A stretch of DNA of 64,000 bases from Flavobacterium akiainvivens (GTDB lineage: Bacteria; Bacteroidota; Bacteroidia; Flavobacteriales; Flavobacteriaceae): contig NZ_LIYD01000005.1 in the NCBI RefSeq assembly GCF_001278115.1, positions 2,841,698 to 2,905,697 on the forward strand, read 5' to 3'. A program made the position numbers and the translations under genes. Positions within the stretch are counted from its first letter, which is position 1. The number at the start of each line of letters is the position of its first letter. Below, in pieces: positions 33,522 to 42,560 of the stretch. Below the pieces are notes generated by a model. That model saw only the letters and a list, made by a program, of their open reading frames with translations, did not search any database and had not been told where the DNA came from.

Positions 33522-36500
33522 ATGAGTAAGAAATTTACTGAATACAAGGGCCTTGACCTTGCAAATGTGGCAACTGAGGTACTTGATTTCTGGAAAAAAG
33601 AGAACATTTTTGACAAGAGCGTAACCACACGCGAAGGAAAACCACAATATGTATTTTTTGAAGGCCCGCCAAGCGCAAATGGCCTTCCGGGGATACACCA
33701 CGTTATGGCGCGCGCCATTAAAGATATTTTTTGCCGTTACCAAACCCAAAAGGGCTTTCAGGTAAAGCGTAAGGCGGGTTGGGACACCCACGGCCTGCCG
33801 GTAGAGCTGGGCACTGAAAAAGAGCTGGGCATTACCAAAGAAGACATAGGTACAAAAATTACCGTAGAAGAATACAACGAAGCCTGTAAGCGCACCGTGA
33901 TGCGTTATACCGACGTATGGAACGACCTTACCGAAAAGATGGGTTACTGGGTAGATATGGAAGACCCATATGTTACCTACAAGCCCAAGTATATGGAATC
34001 GGTTTGGTGGCTGCTGAAGCAGATTTATGATAAAGGCCTGCTGTACAAAGGCTACACCATACAGCCGTATTCGCCAAAAGCCGGAACGGGGCTTTCATCA
34101 CACGAGGTAAACCAGCCGGGTGCGTACAGAGATGTTACCGATACCACTATTGTTGCGCAGTTCAAAACAATACCTGATACCCTGCCGGATTTCCTTAAAG
34201 GGTTTGGCGCTATCGACATTATGGCATGGACCACCACCCCGTGGACATTGCCAAGCAACACCGCACTAACCGTTGGGCCAAACATTGACTATGTATTGGT
34301 AAAAACATTCAACCAATATACATTTGAGCCTATAAATGTGGTATTGGCTAAAAACCTTGTGGGCAAGCAGTTTGGCGGAAAGTTTGAAGACGTCACAGGC
34401 GATACTTCACTAAGAAAAATATTAGAATTTTCAAGTAGTCAGCAAGAAGTACAAGATGGCATAAATGCTGAAATAGATGAATATACTAATGCTTTAAAAT
34501 CTCCTCCAAATAAGGAGTATGAAGAAATATTCAAACTTAGGATTGAATATCTTGGAAAAATCAGAAGTAAAATTCTTTATTGCGTTTTGGCAGAAGCCAA
34601 AGGCAAAGACTTAGTAGGCATACGTTATGAGCAGCTGCTGCCGTTTGTACTGCCGTACCAAAACCCGCAGGATGCCTTCCGCGTTATAGCGGGCGACTTT
34701 GTTACTACCGAAGACGGTACCGGTATAGTGCACACTGCCCCTACTTTTGGTGCAGACGATGCCAAGGTGGCCAAAGAGGCCAAGCCTGAAGTACCACCTA
34801 TGCTGGTTCAGGATGCTAACGGCAACCTTGTGCCGCTGGTAGACCTTCAGGGTAAATTTACAAGCCACGTAGACAGTCTTGAAAATCCTAACGGAAAGCC
34901 GCTGGAACTGGCTGGTAAGTATGTTAAGAACGAATATTATGATGCCGGCACCGCCCCTGAGCGTAGCGCCGATGTTGAGATATCGATATACTTAAAAGAG
35001 AACAACAAAGCCTTTAAGGTTGAAAAATACGTGCACAGCTACCCCCACTCGTGGAGGACAGATGAGCCGTTACTATATTACCCGCTTGACAGCTGGTTCA
35101 TTCGCATGACCGATGTTAAGGAGCGCATGTTTGAACTTAACGACACCATTAACTGGAAGCCTAAGGCTACCGGCGAAGGCCGTTTTGGCAACTGGCTTAA
35201 AAACGCTAACGATTGGAACCTGAGCCGTTCGCGCTACTGGGGCATACCGCTGCCAATATGGAGGACTGAGGATAAAACAGAGGAAGTACTTATTGGTTCA
35301 GCCGAAGAGCTTTACAACGGCATAGAAAAAGCCATTGCCGCAGGCTTTATGAGCGAGAATCCATTCAAAGGGTTTGAGCCGGGCAACATGAGCGAAGCCA
35401 ATTATAACCTGATAGACCTGCATAAAAACGTGGTAGATGCCATAACACTGGTATCGGCAAGTGGCAAGCCTATGAAGCGCGAAAGCGACCTTATAGACGT
35501 TTGGTTTGACAGCGGCGCCATGCCGTATGCACAATGGCACTACCCTTTTGAAAACAGCCCCCTAACCCCCGAAGGGGGAATTCCACCGGTTGCTGACTTC
35601 ATTGCAGAAGGGGTAGACCAAACGCGCGGCTGGTTCTACACACTACACGCCATCGGAACCTTAGTATTCGACAGGATAACATACAAAAACGTAGTAAGTA
35701 ATGGACTTGTATTAGACAAGAACGGCCAAAAGATGTCTAAACGTTTAGGCAATGCGGTAGACCCTTTTACTACCCTTGCCGAGTACGGCCCCGATGCTAC
35801 ACGCTGGTACATGATTAGCAATGCCAACCCGTGGGACAACCTTAAGTTTGATATTGAGGGTGTGGCCGAGGTAAGGAGGAAATTCTTTGGTACACTATAT
35901 AATACGTATTCGTTTTTTGCGCTGTATGCCAATATAGACAACTTTACGTTTGCCGAGCCGGAGGTTCCGCTGGAGGAAAGGCCGGAGATAGACCGCTGGA
36001 TATTGAGCGAGCTAAACACCCTTATAAAAGACGTAGACAGCTTCTATGCCGATTATGAGCCTACACGCGCTGCCAGGGCTATAAGCGACTTTGTTCAGGA
36101 AAACCTGAGCAACTGGTATGTGCGCCTGTGCCGCCGCCGTTTCTGGAAAGGTGAATATGCCCAGGATAAGATTGCCGCTTACCAGACATTATACACCTGC
36201 CTTGTAACGGTAGCCAAGCTTAGTGCACCAATAGCGCCGTTCTTTATGGACAGGCTATACAAAGATTTAACACAATCTTCACACTTAGAAGGGCTTGAGA
36301 GTGTACATTTGGCCGATTTTCCTCAATATGCACCGCATTTTGTTGATAAGTCGTTAGAAAGCCGTATGCAGAAGGCGCAGGCCGTGTCATCATTAGTGTT
36401 ATCTTTAAGAAAAAAAGAAAGCATAAAAGTAAGGCAACCTTTACAGCGCGTAATGATACCTGTTCTTGATGCAAAACAAAAACAGGAGATTGAAGCGGTA

Positions 36501-37088
36501 GCCGAACTGATTAAAGCCGAAGTAAACGTTAAAACCGTTGAACTGCTGGATGATGCAAGCGGCGTACTGGTAAAACAGATAAAACCAAACTTTAAAGCCC
36601 TTGGGCCGCGTTTTGGTAAAGATATGGGCACTGTTGCAAATGCCATAAAAGGTTTTGGCCAGGAGCAGATAGCCGAAATTGAAGGCAAAGGCAGCCTTGA
36701 GCTGGAAGTTAACGGCAATGCAGTAACCCTAACGCCCGATGATGTTGAAATAACAAGCCAGGATATACCGGGATGGCTGGTGGCCAATGCAGGCGGGCTA
36801 ACCGTAGCGCTTGACATTACCATTACCGAGGAACTGAAGAACGAAGGCATAGCCCGCGAACTGGTAAACAGGATACAAAACATACGCAAAGACAGCGGTT
36901 TTGAAGTGACCGACAGGATTACGGTAACGCTGCAGGACAATAAAACACTTCAGGATGCCGTTAACGCGAATGAAGAATATATAAAGAGTGAAACCCTTAC
37001 CGACACACTGGTTTTCAGGCCGGTAGTAGAAAATGGTACGGAAATTGAGTTTGATGAAATAACAACCCTAATATTAATTTCAAAATAG
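33522..37088 (+). CDS. ileS: Isoleucyl-tRNA synthetase
   Basis: 1188 residues, longer than the about 1130 expected for close relatives. Class I motifs: the HIGH variant in PPSANGLPGIHHVMARAIKD near residue 55, and KMSKR in DKNGQKMSKRLGNAVDP near 735. The editing (CP1) domain contains WTTTPWTLPSNTAL and GTGIVHTAPTFGADD. A C-terminal tRNA-binding part with DUF5915-like segments follows. Two oddities: residues about 293-358 (34400-34600) form an AT-rich Lys/Glu/Ile insertion in the CP1 domain, and residues 678-686 (SPLTPEGGI) are encoded by a dispersed palindromic repeat. The start MSKKFTEYKGLDL is preferred to an upstream TTG-type start. Charges tRNA-Ile. Confidence 0.96.
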   Translation: MSKKFTEYKGLDLANVATEVLDFWKKENIFDKSVTTREGKPQYVFFEGPPSANGLPGIHHVMARAIKDIFCRYQTQKGFQVKRKAGWDTHGLPVELGTEKELGITKEDIGTKITVEEYNEACKRTVMRYTDVWNDLTEKMGYWVDMEDPYVTYKPKYMESVWWLLKQIYDKGLLYKGYTIQPYSPKAGTGLSSHEVNQPGAYRDVTDTTIVAQFKTIPDTLPDFLKGFGAIDIMAWTTTPWTLPSNTALTVGPNIDYVLVKTFNQYTFEPINVVLAKNLVGKQFGGKFEDVTGDTSLRKILEFSSSQQEVQDGINAEIDEYTNALKSPPNKEYEEIFKLRIEYLGKIRSKILYCVLAEAKGKDLVGIRYEQLLPFVLPYQNPQDAFRVIAGDFVTTEDGTGIVHTAPTFGADDAKVAKEAKPEVPPMLVQDANGNLVPLVDLQGKFTSHVDSLENPNGKPLELAGKYVKNEYYDAGTAPERSADVEISIYLKENNKAFKVEKYVHSYPHSWRTDEPLLYYPLDSWFIRMTDVKERMFELNDTINWKPKATGEGRFGNWLKNANDWNLSRSRYWGIPLPIWRTEDKTEEVLIGSAEELYNGIEKAIAAGFMSENPFKGFEPGNMSEANYNLIDLHKNVVDAITLVSASGKPMKRESDLIDVWFDSGAMPYAQWHYPFENSPLTPEGGIPPVADFIAEGVDQTRGWFYTLHAIGTLVFDRITYKNVVSNGLVLDKNGQKMSKRLGNAVDPFTTLAEYGPDATRWYMISNANPWDNLKFDIEGVAEVRRKFFGTLYNTYSFFALYANIDNFTFAEPEVPLEERPEIDRWILSELNTLIKDVDSFYADYEPTRAARAISDFVQENLSNWYVRLCRRRFWKGEYAQDKIAAYQTLYTCLVTVAKLSAPIAPFFMDRLYKDLTQSSHLEGLESVHLADFPQYAPHFVDKSLESRMQKAQAVSSLVLSLRKKESIKVRQPLQRVMIPVLDAKQKQEIEAVAELIKAEVNVKTVELLDDASGVLVKQIKPNFKALGPRFGKDMGTVANAIKGFGQEQIAEIEGKGSLELEVNGNAVTLTPDDVEITSQDIPGWLVANAGGLTVALDITITEELKNEGIARELVNRIQNIRKDSGFEVTDRITVTLQDNKTLQDAVNANEEYIKSETLTDTLVFRPVVENGTEIEFDEITTLILISK
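35556..35584 (+). repeat. Palindromic G/C repeat translated within ileS
   Basis: AGCCCCCTAACCCCCGAAGG followed by GGGAATTCC; the core CCCCC-GAA-GGGGG is at 35566-35578. It is read in the frame SPLTPEGGI, in the same register as the copy in the AddA-like gene (6932-6960), with 23 of 26 bases identical. Confidence 0.7.
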
Positions 37089-37097
37089 ATTGGACCA

Positions 37098-37481
37098 ATG
37101 GTAGATGAGCAGCAAATACGATACTCGGATGCGGACCTTGCCGAGTTTAAGGAATTAATTACCAAGAAAATTGAAAAAGCAAAAGCCGATTTAGAGCTAA
37201 TCCGTTCTGCATACATGAACGACCTCAATAACGGTACCGATGATACATCGCCTACATTTAAAGCTTTTGAAGAAGGTAGCGAAACCATGAGCAAAGAGGC
37301 AAACTCGCAGCTTGCCATTCGCCAGGAAAAGTTTATCCGCGACCTTAAAAATGCGCTTATCCGTATAGAGAACAAAACATACGGTATTTGCAAGGTAACC
37401 GGCAAGCTTATAAACAAAGAGCGCCTAAAGCTGGTGCCGCACGCAACCATGAGCATTGAGGCTAAAAACATGCAGCGATAA
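37098..37481 (+). CDS. DksA/TraR-like protein lacking most zinc ligands
   Basis: 127 residues. The N-terminal coiled coil (FKELITKKIEKAKADLELIR, residues 12-40) and the C-terminal zinc-finger fold (IENKTYGICKVTGKLINKER followed by LKLVPHATMSIEAK) match the DksA/TraR family. However, the four Cys positions read C, T, T and I, so only one Cys remains. It starts 9 bp after ileS and is probably co-transcribed. DksA relatives bind in the secondary channel of RNA polymerase and modulate rRNA promoters. The coiled-coil tip residues were not verified. It ends at a strong terminator. Confidence 0.85.
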   Translation: MVDEQQIRYSDADLAEFKELITKKIEKAKADLELIRSAYMNDLNNGTDDTSPTFKAFEEGSETMSKEANSQLAIRQEKFIRDLKNALIRIENKTYGICKVTGKLINKERLKLVPHATMSIEAKNMQR

Positions 37482-37494
37482 CAGCATTTTTATA

Positions 37495-37523
37495 ACCGCC
37501 CCCATGTGGGGCGGTGCTTTTTT
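37495..37523 (+). terminator. Terminator of the ileS-dksA operon
   Basis: ACCGCCCC (37495-37502), loop CATGT, GGGGCGGT (37508-37515), then GCTTTTTT. It lies 13 bp beyond the stop at 37481. Confidence 0.9.
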
Positions 37524-37740
37524 ATGCCGTTTTACTACTATTTGTGGTAAAACATAACTTTATTGTGCCAAAAAGCAGGTTTTATAAAAATAATAAACCT
37601 ACCTTTGACAAATAATCTGATTCTCAGAAAGATAAATTTTGTCATTTTAAAAATTTACACCCTTCGCATCGCGATGCGGTACCTGCTAATTTTTAGGATC
37701 TCAACATCTAATTTTTTTGCGGGCCGTAAATTTTACTATC

Positions 37741-38193
37741 ATGGCACTCAACACATTTTTTTCCAAACACATTTTTCTGGCAGATGACGATGCTGAAGAC
37801 CGTGATATTTTTGCAGAAGCGCTGGCAGAGGTATATAGCGAAGCCATACTAACCCAGGCCGACAACGGCATGAAACTTATGGACTTACTTAACATTCCGC
37901 CGCAACCCATGCCCGATGTTATTTTTCTGGACCTGAACATGCCCGGCAAAAGCGGTTATGACTGTATGGCCGAAATAAGGGCCTGCAAGAACATGAACGG
38001 CTTTCCGGTAGTAATATTTACCACCAGTAGTATGGAAGATGACATAGACCACCTGTTTGGCCTGGGCGCCAACCACTATGTTAGCAAACCCGCAACCTTT
38101 GATAAGCTTAAAGATGTTATACGACAGGTACTGAATATAGACTGGAGCGGTAAAATTGCACCCACAAGGCAAAATTTTGTGCTTTCGGCCTAA
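37741..38193 (+). CDS. Single-domain response regulator
   Basis: 150 residues from ATG 37741. A leading in-frame ATG at 37717 is rejected because the family begins at the first strand HIFLADDDAEDRDIFAEAL. The phosphorylated Asp is in DVIFLDLNMPGKSGYDC, the switch Thr in VIFTTSSMEDD, and Lys in HYVSKPATFDKLKD. It is closely related to the receiver at 32861 (shared DDDxEDRDIFAxAL and IFxDLNMP motifs) and stands alone downstream of ileS-dksA. Its 3' end overlaps the next, convergent gene by 4 bp. Confidence 0.9.
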   Translation: MALNTFFSKHIFLADDDAEDRDIFAEALAEVYSEAILTQADNGMKLMDLLNIPPQPMPDVIFLDLNMPGKSGYDCMAEIRACKNMNGFPVVIFTTSSMEDDIDHLFGLGANHYVSKPATFDKLKDVIRQVLNIDWSGKIAPTRQNFVLSA

Positions 38194-40388
38194 AACCAGA
38201 AACCCACACTAAACCAGGTGTAATGCTTGCCGTTTTCGGGGTTCCAGCTGTGCTTTAGCTCCAGCGGGCCTATAATGGTTTCCATGCCATAACCCACGGC
38301 ATAGCCGCTGTATTGCGGTATTGAAAACAGTTTGCCCTCTTCATACAGGTCGGTACCCACATTAGCATAGTTAGCCGTAAAGTTAACGTGGTTTTTGCGT
38401 GCAAACTCATAGTCAAGGGTTATGGTGCCCTTTATGTAGCTGTTACCCGAAAGGCTTACAAAATCATACCCATAAAAATGGCGCAGGCCGTTTATGGGGT
38501 GGTAGCCGTACCCGCCCAGTATAAAATCGAAAGTAGGCACAGTGTTTTCGCCCAGCATAAAGCCGGTTTCGCTTTCCAGCTTAACGGTTAGCCCCTTGTA
38601 CAGCGTTTGTGCCGTACCTATAGCACCGCTTATCTGGGTAAAGTTTTCAAACTCATTGGTGTAATCGCTTGAAAACAAAAATGCCTTGGCCTCTCCGGAA
38701 AAGTAATACCCTTCAGATGGGAAAAACTTATCATCGTAAGAATCAAACTTAAGGTATCCGTAGGCTGATACATAATCACTGTCGTCAAACTTAGGGTCTA
38801 TGCCCGGAATAGTCTGGCTTTCTATTTTAAGGTGCTTGTATTCCGCACCGCCGCCTAAAAGGAAACGCTGTGCAAAAATGGTTTGTATGTACAGCTGGTT
38901 GGTAAAATCAGAATAATCTACGTTGACGGACTGCACACCCAGTATTTCGCCCAGTTCGCCCACGGTATAATCTGCTGAAACGTTACGGTTAAACGCATAG
39001 AAATAGCTTTTAAAGCCATAACTGATGTGGAAACCGTTATCTATATAGTAATCCAGGTTATAACGGAAATTATCGCCCAGCATCACGTCAAGCGAGGCCA
39101 CGTCATTTCGCAGGAACAGCTTTTTTTGCGTAAAGTTAACCAGCACCGCGCTTTTGTAAAGCCCATCATAATGCAGGCCAAACTTAAGGTAACGGTTAAT
39201 AGGGTTTTCCTTAAGGGTAAGGGTTAGTATTTCGCCGTTTTCGCCCTTATCAAAACAATAGTTTATGGCATCAAAGTTTTGGGTGGCGTTAAGGCTGGTA
39301 ATGCCTTTATTAAAATCCTGGTAAGACACCTTGGTGCCGGGCTTAAAATTAAGCTTACCAATAACATAAGACCGTGTGTAGTTTTTAATACCGTTTATGC
39401 GTATCTCATCTACATGAAGCGAGTCCGGCACAACAATGGGCTTGCGTTCAATCCTGTGGCCGGTACCCAGGGGCAGCAGCTTATCTATGGCTTTGTGGCC
39501 TGCTTCTTCGCCTTTTGCAATAATAGCCTCGCCATCGTCAAACGACACCACCGTAAACCCAGATATATCGGGCTTAATATAAATATCGGTAGCTTTGCGC
39601 TTGGCCTCCATTTTCTGGATCATCTGGTAGTTATTAATCTGCACCAGTATGCCGGTAGCGCCCTTAATCTGGTCGCGGGTTTTAAGCGGGTCCTGCACGT
39701 CTATGCCTATAATAATATCGGCACCCATTTTGCGCACCTCTTCAATGGGGTAATTGTTGCTAACCCCGCCATCTATAAGCAGGTGGCCTTCAATTTCAAC
39801 CGGAGCATATAATGATGGAAACGCCCCGCTGGCCAGTATGGCATCGGGCAATACACCACTGCGCAGCACTACCTCCTGCCCGGTTTCAATATCGGTAGCA
39901 ATACACACAAACGGTATGGGCAGCTTATTAAAATCGCGAATGTGGCGCACCGGCTCAGTAAGCCGGTTAACCATGGTATAGTTGTACAGGCCTTTACTAA
40001 AGGCTGTAGGTATGCTTATCTTAAAGTTTTTGAACGGGAGCTGTAGCGCATACATCTCGTCGTTACGTTTTTCAAAGAAGTTTTTGGAGTCGCGGGGGGT
40101 AAAGTCGCGCAGCAGGGCATCGGCATCCAGCGACCGGAAAATAGAGTCGAGCTCATTGGCGCTATAACCACTGGCATACAGCCCGCCCACTATGGCGCCC
40201 ATACTGGTACCGCCTATGTAGTCTATTTGTACACCGGCTTCCTCAAGCACCTTGAGTACGCCTATATGGGCTAACCCCTTAGCGCCACCACCGCTTAGCA
40301 CTACGCCTATTTTAGGCTTTTTTGTCTCCTGTGCCATAAGCATACCCGTGAGGAAAAGGCAAAATATCAGGAGGGGTAATTTTTTCAT
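38190..40388 (-). CDS. Patatin-like phospholipase with C-terminal outer-membrane beta-barrel
   Basis: 732 residues. Signal peptide MKKLPLLIFCLFLTGMLMAQ. The patatin domain has the oxyanion motif LSGGGAKGLAHIG (residues 30-42), the nucleophile GTSMGAIVGG (Ser near 62) and the catalytic Asp in LLIDGGVSNNYP. A POTRA-like linker and a BamA-type 16-stranded barrel follow (residues about 380-732, ending HYTWFSVGFWF). It resembles the PlpD class of two-partner-like autotransporters, so the lipase is either tethered inside the periplasm or exported. Downstream of uvrC with zero gap, so probably co-transcribed with it. Confidence 0.92.
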   Translation of the reverse strand: MKKLPLLIFCLFLTGMLMAQETKKPKIGVVLSGGGAKGLAHIGVLKVLEEAGVQIDYIGGTSMGAIVGGLYASGYSANELDSIFRSLDADALLRDFTPRDSKNFFEKRNDEMYALQLPFKNFKISIPTAFSKGLYNYTMVNRLTEPVRHIRDFNKLPIPFVCIATDIETGQEVVLRSGVLPDAILASGAFPSLYAPVEIEGHLLIDGGVSNNYPIEEVRKMGADIIIGIDVQDPLKTRDQIKGATGILVQINNYQMIQKMEAKRKATDIYIKPDISGFTVVSFDDGEAIIAKGEEAGHKAIDKLLPLGTGHRIERKPIVVPDSLHVDEIRINGIKNYTRSYVIGKLNFKPGTKVSYQDFNKGITSLNATQNFDAINYCFDKGENGEILTLTLKENPINRYLKFGLHYDGLYKSAVLVNFTQKKLFLRNDVASLDVMLGDNFRYNLDYYIDNGFHISYGFKSYFYAFNRNVSADYTVGELGEILGVQSVNVDYSDFTNQLYIQTIFAQRFLLGGGAEYKHLKIESQTIPGIDPKFDDSDYVSAYGYLKFDSYDDKFFPSEGYYFSGEAKAFLFSSDYTNEFENFTQISGAIGTAQTLYKGLTVKLESETGFMLGENTVPTFDFILGGYGYHPINGLRHFYGYDFVSLSGNSYIKGTITLDYEFARKNHVNFTANYANVGTDLYEEGKLFSIPQYSGYAVGYGMETIIGPLELKHSWNPENGKHYTWFSVGFWF

Positions 40389-42182
40389 TTATTTGTTGGC
40401 TTGGTAATATTCTGTAATTTTTTTGGCTTTGGCCGGCCCTACCACCTTGGCAATATCAGCCTCGGGGGCTTCTTTTAAACGTTTAACCGACTTAAATTCC
40501 TTAATCAGCGCCACCATGGTTTTTTCGCCAATGCCCGGTATGGCCTCTACGCTGCCTTTAAGGGCGCTTTTGCTGCGCTTATCGCGATGGTGGGTAATAC
40601 CAAAACGGTGCGCCTCGTTGCGCAGGTGCTGGATTATTTTAAGCGTTTCGCTTTTTTTATCAAGGTACAGGGGCACCGAGTCGCCGGGATAGAAAATTTC
40701 CTCCAGGCGCTTGGCAATGCCTAAGATAGTTATTTTTCCGCGAAGCCCAAGGTCGTCCAGGCTTTTTAATGCCGAAGACAGCTGCCCCTTGCCACCATCT
40801 ATAATTATAAGCTGCGGCAACGGTTCGTTTTCATCAAGCAGGCGTTTGTAGCGGCGGTACACCACTTCTTCCATACTGGCAAAGTCGTTAGGCCCCTCAA
40901 CGGTTTTTATGTTGAAATGGCGGTAATCTTTTTTGCTGGGCTTACCATCTTTAAATACAACGCACGCACTAACGGGATTAGTGCCCTGAATGTTACTGTT
41001 ATCAAAACATTCTATATGGCGGGGTTCTTCGGGCAGGCGCAGGTCGGCCTTCATTTGGGCCATAATGCGGTTGGTATGCCTGTCAGGGTCTACAATTTTT
41101 ATCTGCTTAAGCTGGTCCATACGGAAGAAACGCGCGTTGCGCTCGCTCATGTCGAGTATCATTTTTTTATCGCCCAGCTTGGGTACGGTAACCTTTACGT
41201 TTTCGCCCAGGTTAATTTCATAAGGCACTAAAACCTCTCGGCTTAGCAGGTTAAAACGCTCACGCAACTCTACCACGGCAATTTCCAGCAGCTCTTCATC
41301 GGGCTCGTCCAGCTTTTTCTTAATCTCCATAGTATGGCTGCGGATGATGGCCCCGTGCGATACCTGTATAAAGTTTACATAGGCCATGCTTTCATCGCTT
41401 ATAATGCTAAAGCAGTCCAGGTTATTAATGCGGGGGTTAAACACCGTGCTGCGCGCCTGGTAGCCCTCAAGCGTATCTATTTTTAGCTTTATTTGCTGGG
41501 CTTCTTCAAAGCGCATATCTGCGGCAAGCTCCATCATGTGGGTTTTAAAGTCGCGCAGGCTTTCCTTAAAGTTGCCCTTTAAAATTTCGCGTATGGCGTT
41601 AACATGGTGCTGATATACATCAAGCGGTTCATGGCCTTCGCACGGGCCTTTACAGTTGCCCAAGTGGTATTCAAGGCACACCTTGTACTTACCGCTCTGC
41701 ACGTTATGCGGACTCAAATCATAATTGCAGGTGCGCAGCGGGTATAGCTCTTTTATAAGGTCGAGCAGTGTGTGCACCGTGCGGAAACTGGTGTACGGGC
41801 CAAAATATTCGCTGCCGTCCTTCACCACATTACGGGTACTGAACACGCGCGAAAAAGGCTCGTTTTTAATGCAAATCCACGGGTAGGTCTTGTCGTCCTT
41901 CAGCATTACGTTGTAGCGCGGCTGAAGCTTTTTTATCAGGTTGTTTTCCAGCAGCAATGCCTCGCTTTCGGTAAGCACCACAATGTGTTTAATGGTTACA
42001 ATTTTACGCACCATTACACGGGTGCGGCCTACCTCGTGCACCTTATTAAAATAAGACATTACCCTCTTTTTTAGGTTTTTGGCCTTGCCTACATACAGCA
42101 GTTTGTCTTCCTTATCAAAATATTGGTATACGCCCGGGCTGTCGGGCAGGGTTTGTATTTGTAGTTCCAGCGGCGTTTGCAT
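40389..42182 (-). CDS. uvrC: Excinuclease ABC subunit C
   Basis: 597 residues. GIY-YIG nuclease at the N-terminus (LPDSPGVYQYFDKEDKLLYV-GKAKNLKKRV), UVR motif near 195-230 (MELAADMRFEEAQQIKLKID), RNase H-like endonuclease domain (ECFDNSNIQGTNPVSACVVF, IIDGGKGQLSSALKSLDDLG) and two helix-hairpin-helix motifs at the end (GSVEAIPGIGEKTMVALIKE). It cuts on both sides of lesions in nucleotide-excision repair with UvrA and UvrB. Its stop is immediately before the patatin gene's ATG. Confidence 0.96.
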   Translation of the reverse strand: MQTPLELQIQTLPDSPGVYQYFDKEDKLLYVGKAKNLKKRVMSYFNKVHEVGRTRVMVRKIVTIKHIVVLTESEALLLENNLIKKLQPRYNVMLKDDKTYPWICIKNEPFSRVFSTRNVVKDGSEYFGPYTSFRTVHTLLDLIKELYPLRTCNYDLSPHNVQSGKYKVCLEYHLGNCKGPCEGHEPLDVYQHHVNAIREILKGNFKESLRDFKTHMMELAADMRFEEAQQIKLKIDTLEGYQARSTVFNPRINNLDCFSIISDESMAYVNFIQVSHGAIIRSHTMEIKKKLDEPDEELLEIAVVELRERFNLLSREVLVPYEINLGENVKVTVPKLGDKKMILDMSERNARFFRMDQLKQIKIVDPDRHTNRIMAQMKADLRLPEEPRHIECFDNSNIQGTNPVSACVVFKDGKPSKKDYRHFNIKTVEGPNDFASMEEVVYRRYKRLLDENEPLPQLIIIDGGKGQLSSALKSLDDLGLRGKITILGIAKRLEEIFYPGDSVPLYLDKKSETLKIIQHLRNEAHRFGITHHRDKRSKSALKGSVEAIPGIGEKTMVALIKEFKSVKRLKEAPEADIAKVVGPAKAKKITEYYQANK

Positions 42183-42248
42183 AGAACAAAGTTAGCAAAC
42201 AATTTGATACATGGAGGTGGGATTAACTATGGTTTGACTGTTTGGGCT

Positions 42249-42544
42249 ATTTCGCAAAGAACCACGAAGAAGGCGCAAAGTTTCGCAAAGGTTTTTGCCA
42301 CGAATTTCACTAATTATACGAATTGATTAGTGTCGATTAGTCTAATTAGTGGCTTTTCTAAACAAACAATTCTCTATTTTATGGTAAAAGCTTGGCTATT
42401 CCAGCTATTTCGAAGGAACACAAAGGAGACACAAAGTTCCACAAAGGTTTTTGCCCCGAATTTCACTAATTATATGAATTGATTAGTGTTGATTAGTGTA
42501 ATTAGTGGCTTTTCTAAACACAATTCCTTATTTTTATGGCAAAG
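42249..42544. repeat. Imperfect tandem duplication, period 159 bp
   Basis: Copy 1 at about 42249-42391 and copy 2 at 42408-42544 share long blocks, for example CACAAAGGTTTTTGCC/CGCAAAGGTTTTTGCC, GAATTTCACTAATTATA and ATTAGTGGCTTTTCTAAACA. The 378-bp spacer 42183-42560 consists almost wholly of these copies, with no ORF. The copies contain smaller internal repeats (GATTAGTG). It lies upstream of the ABC ATPase gene. Confidence 0.75.
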
Positions 42545-42560
42545 GCACTTTTACACCATA

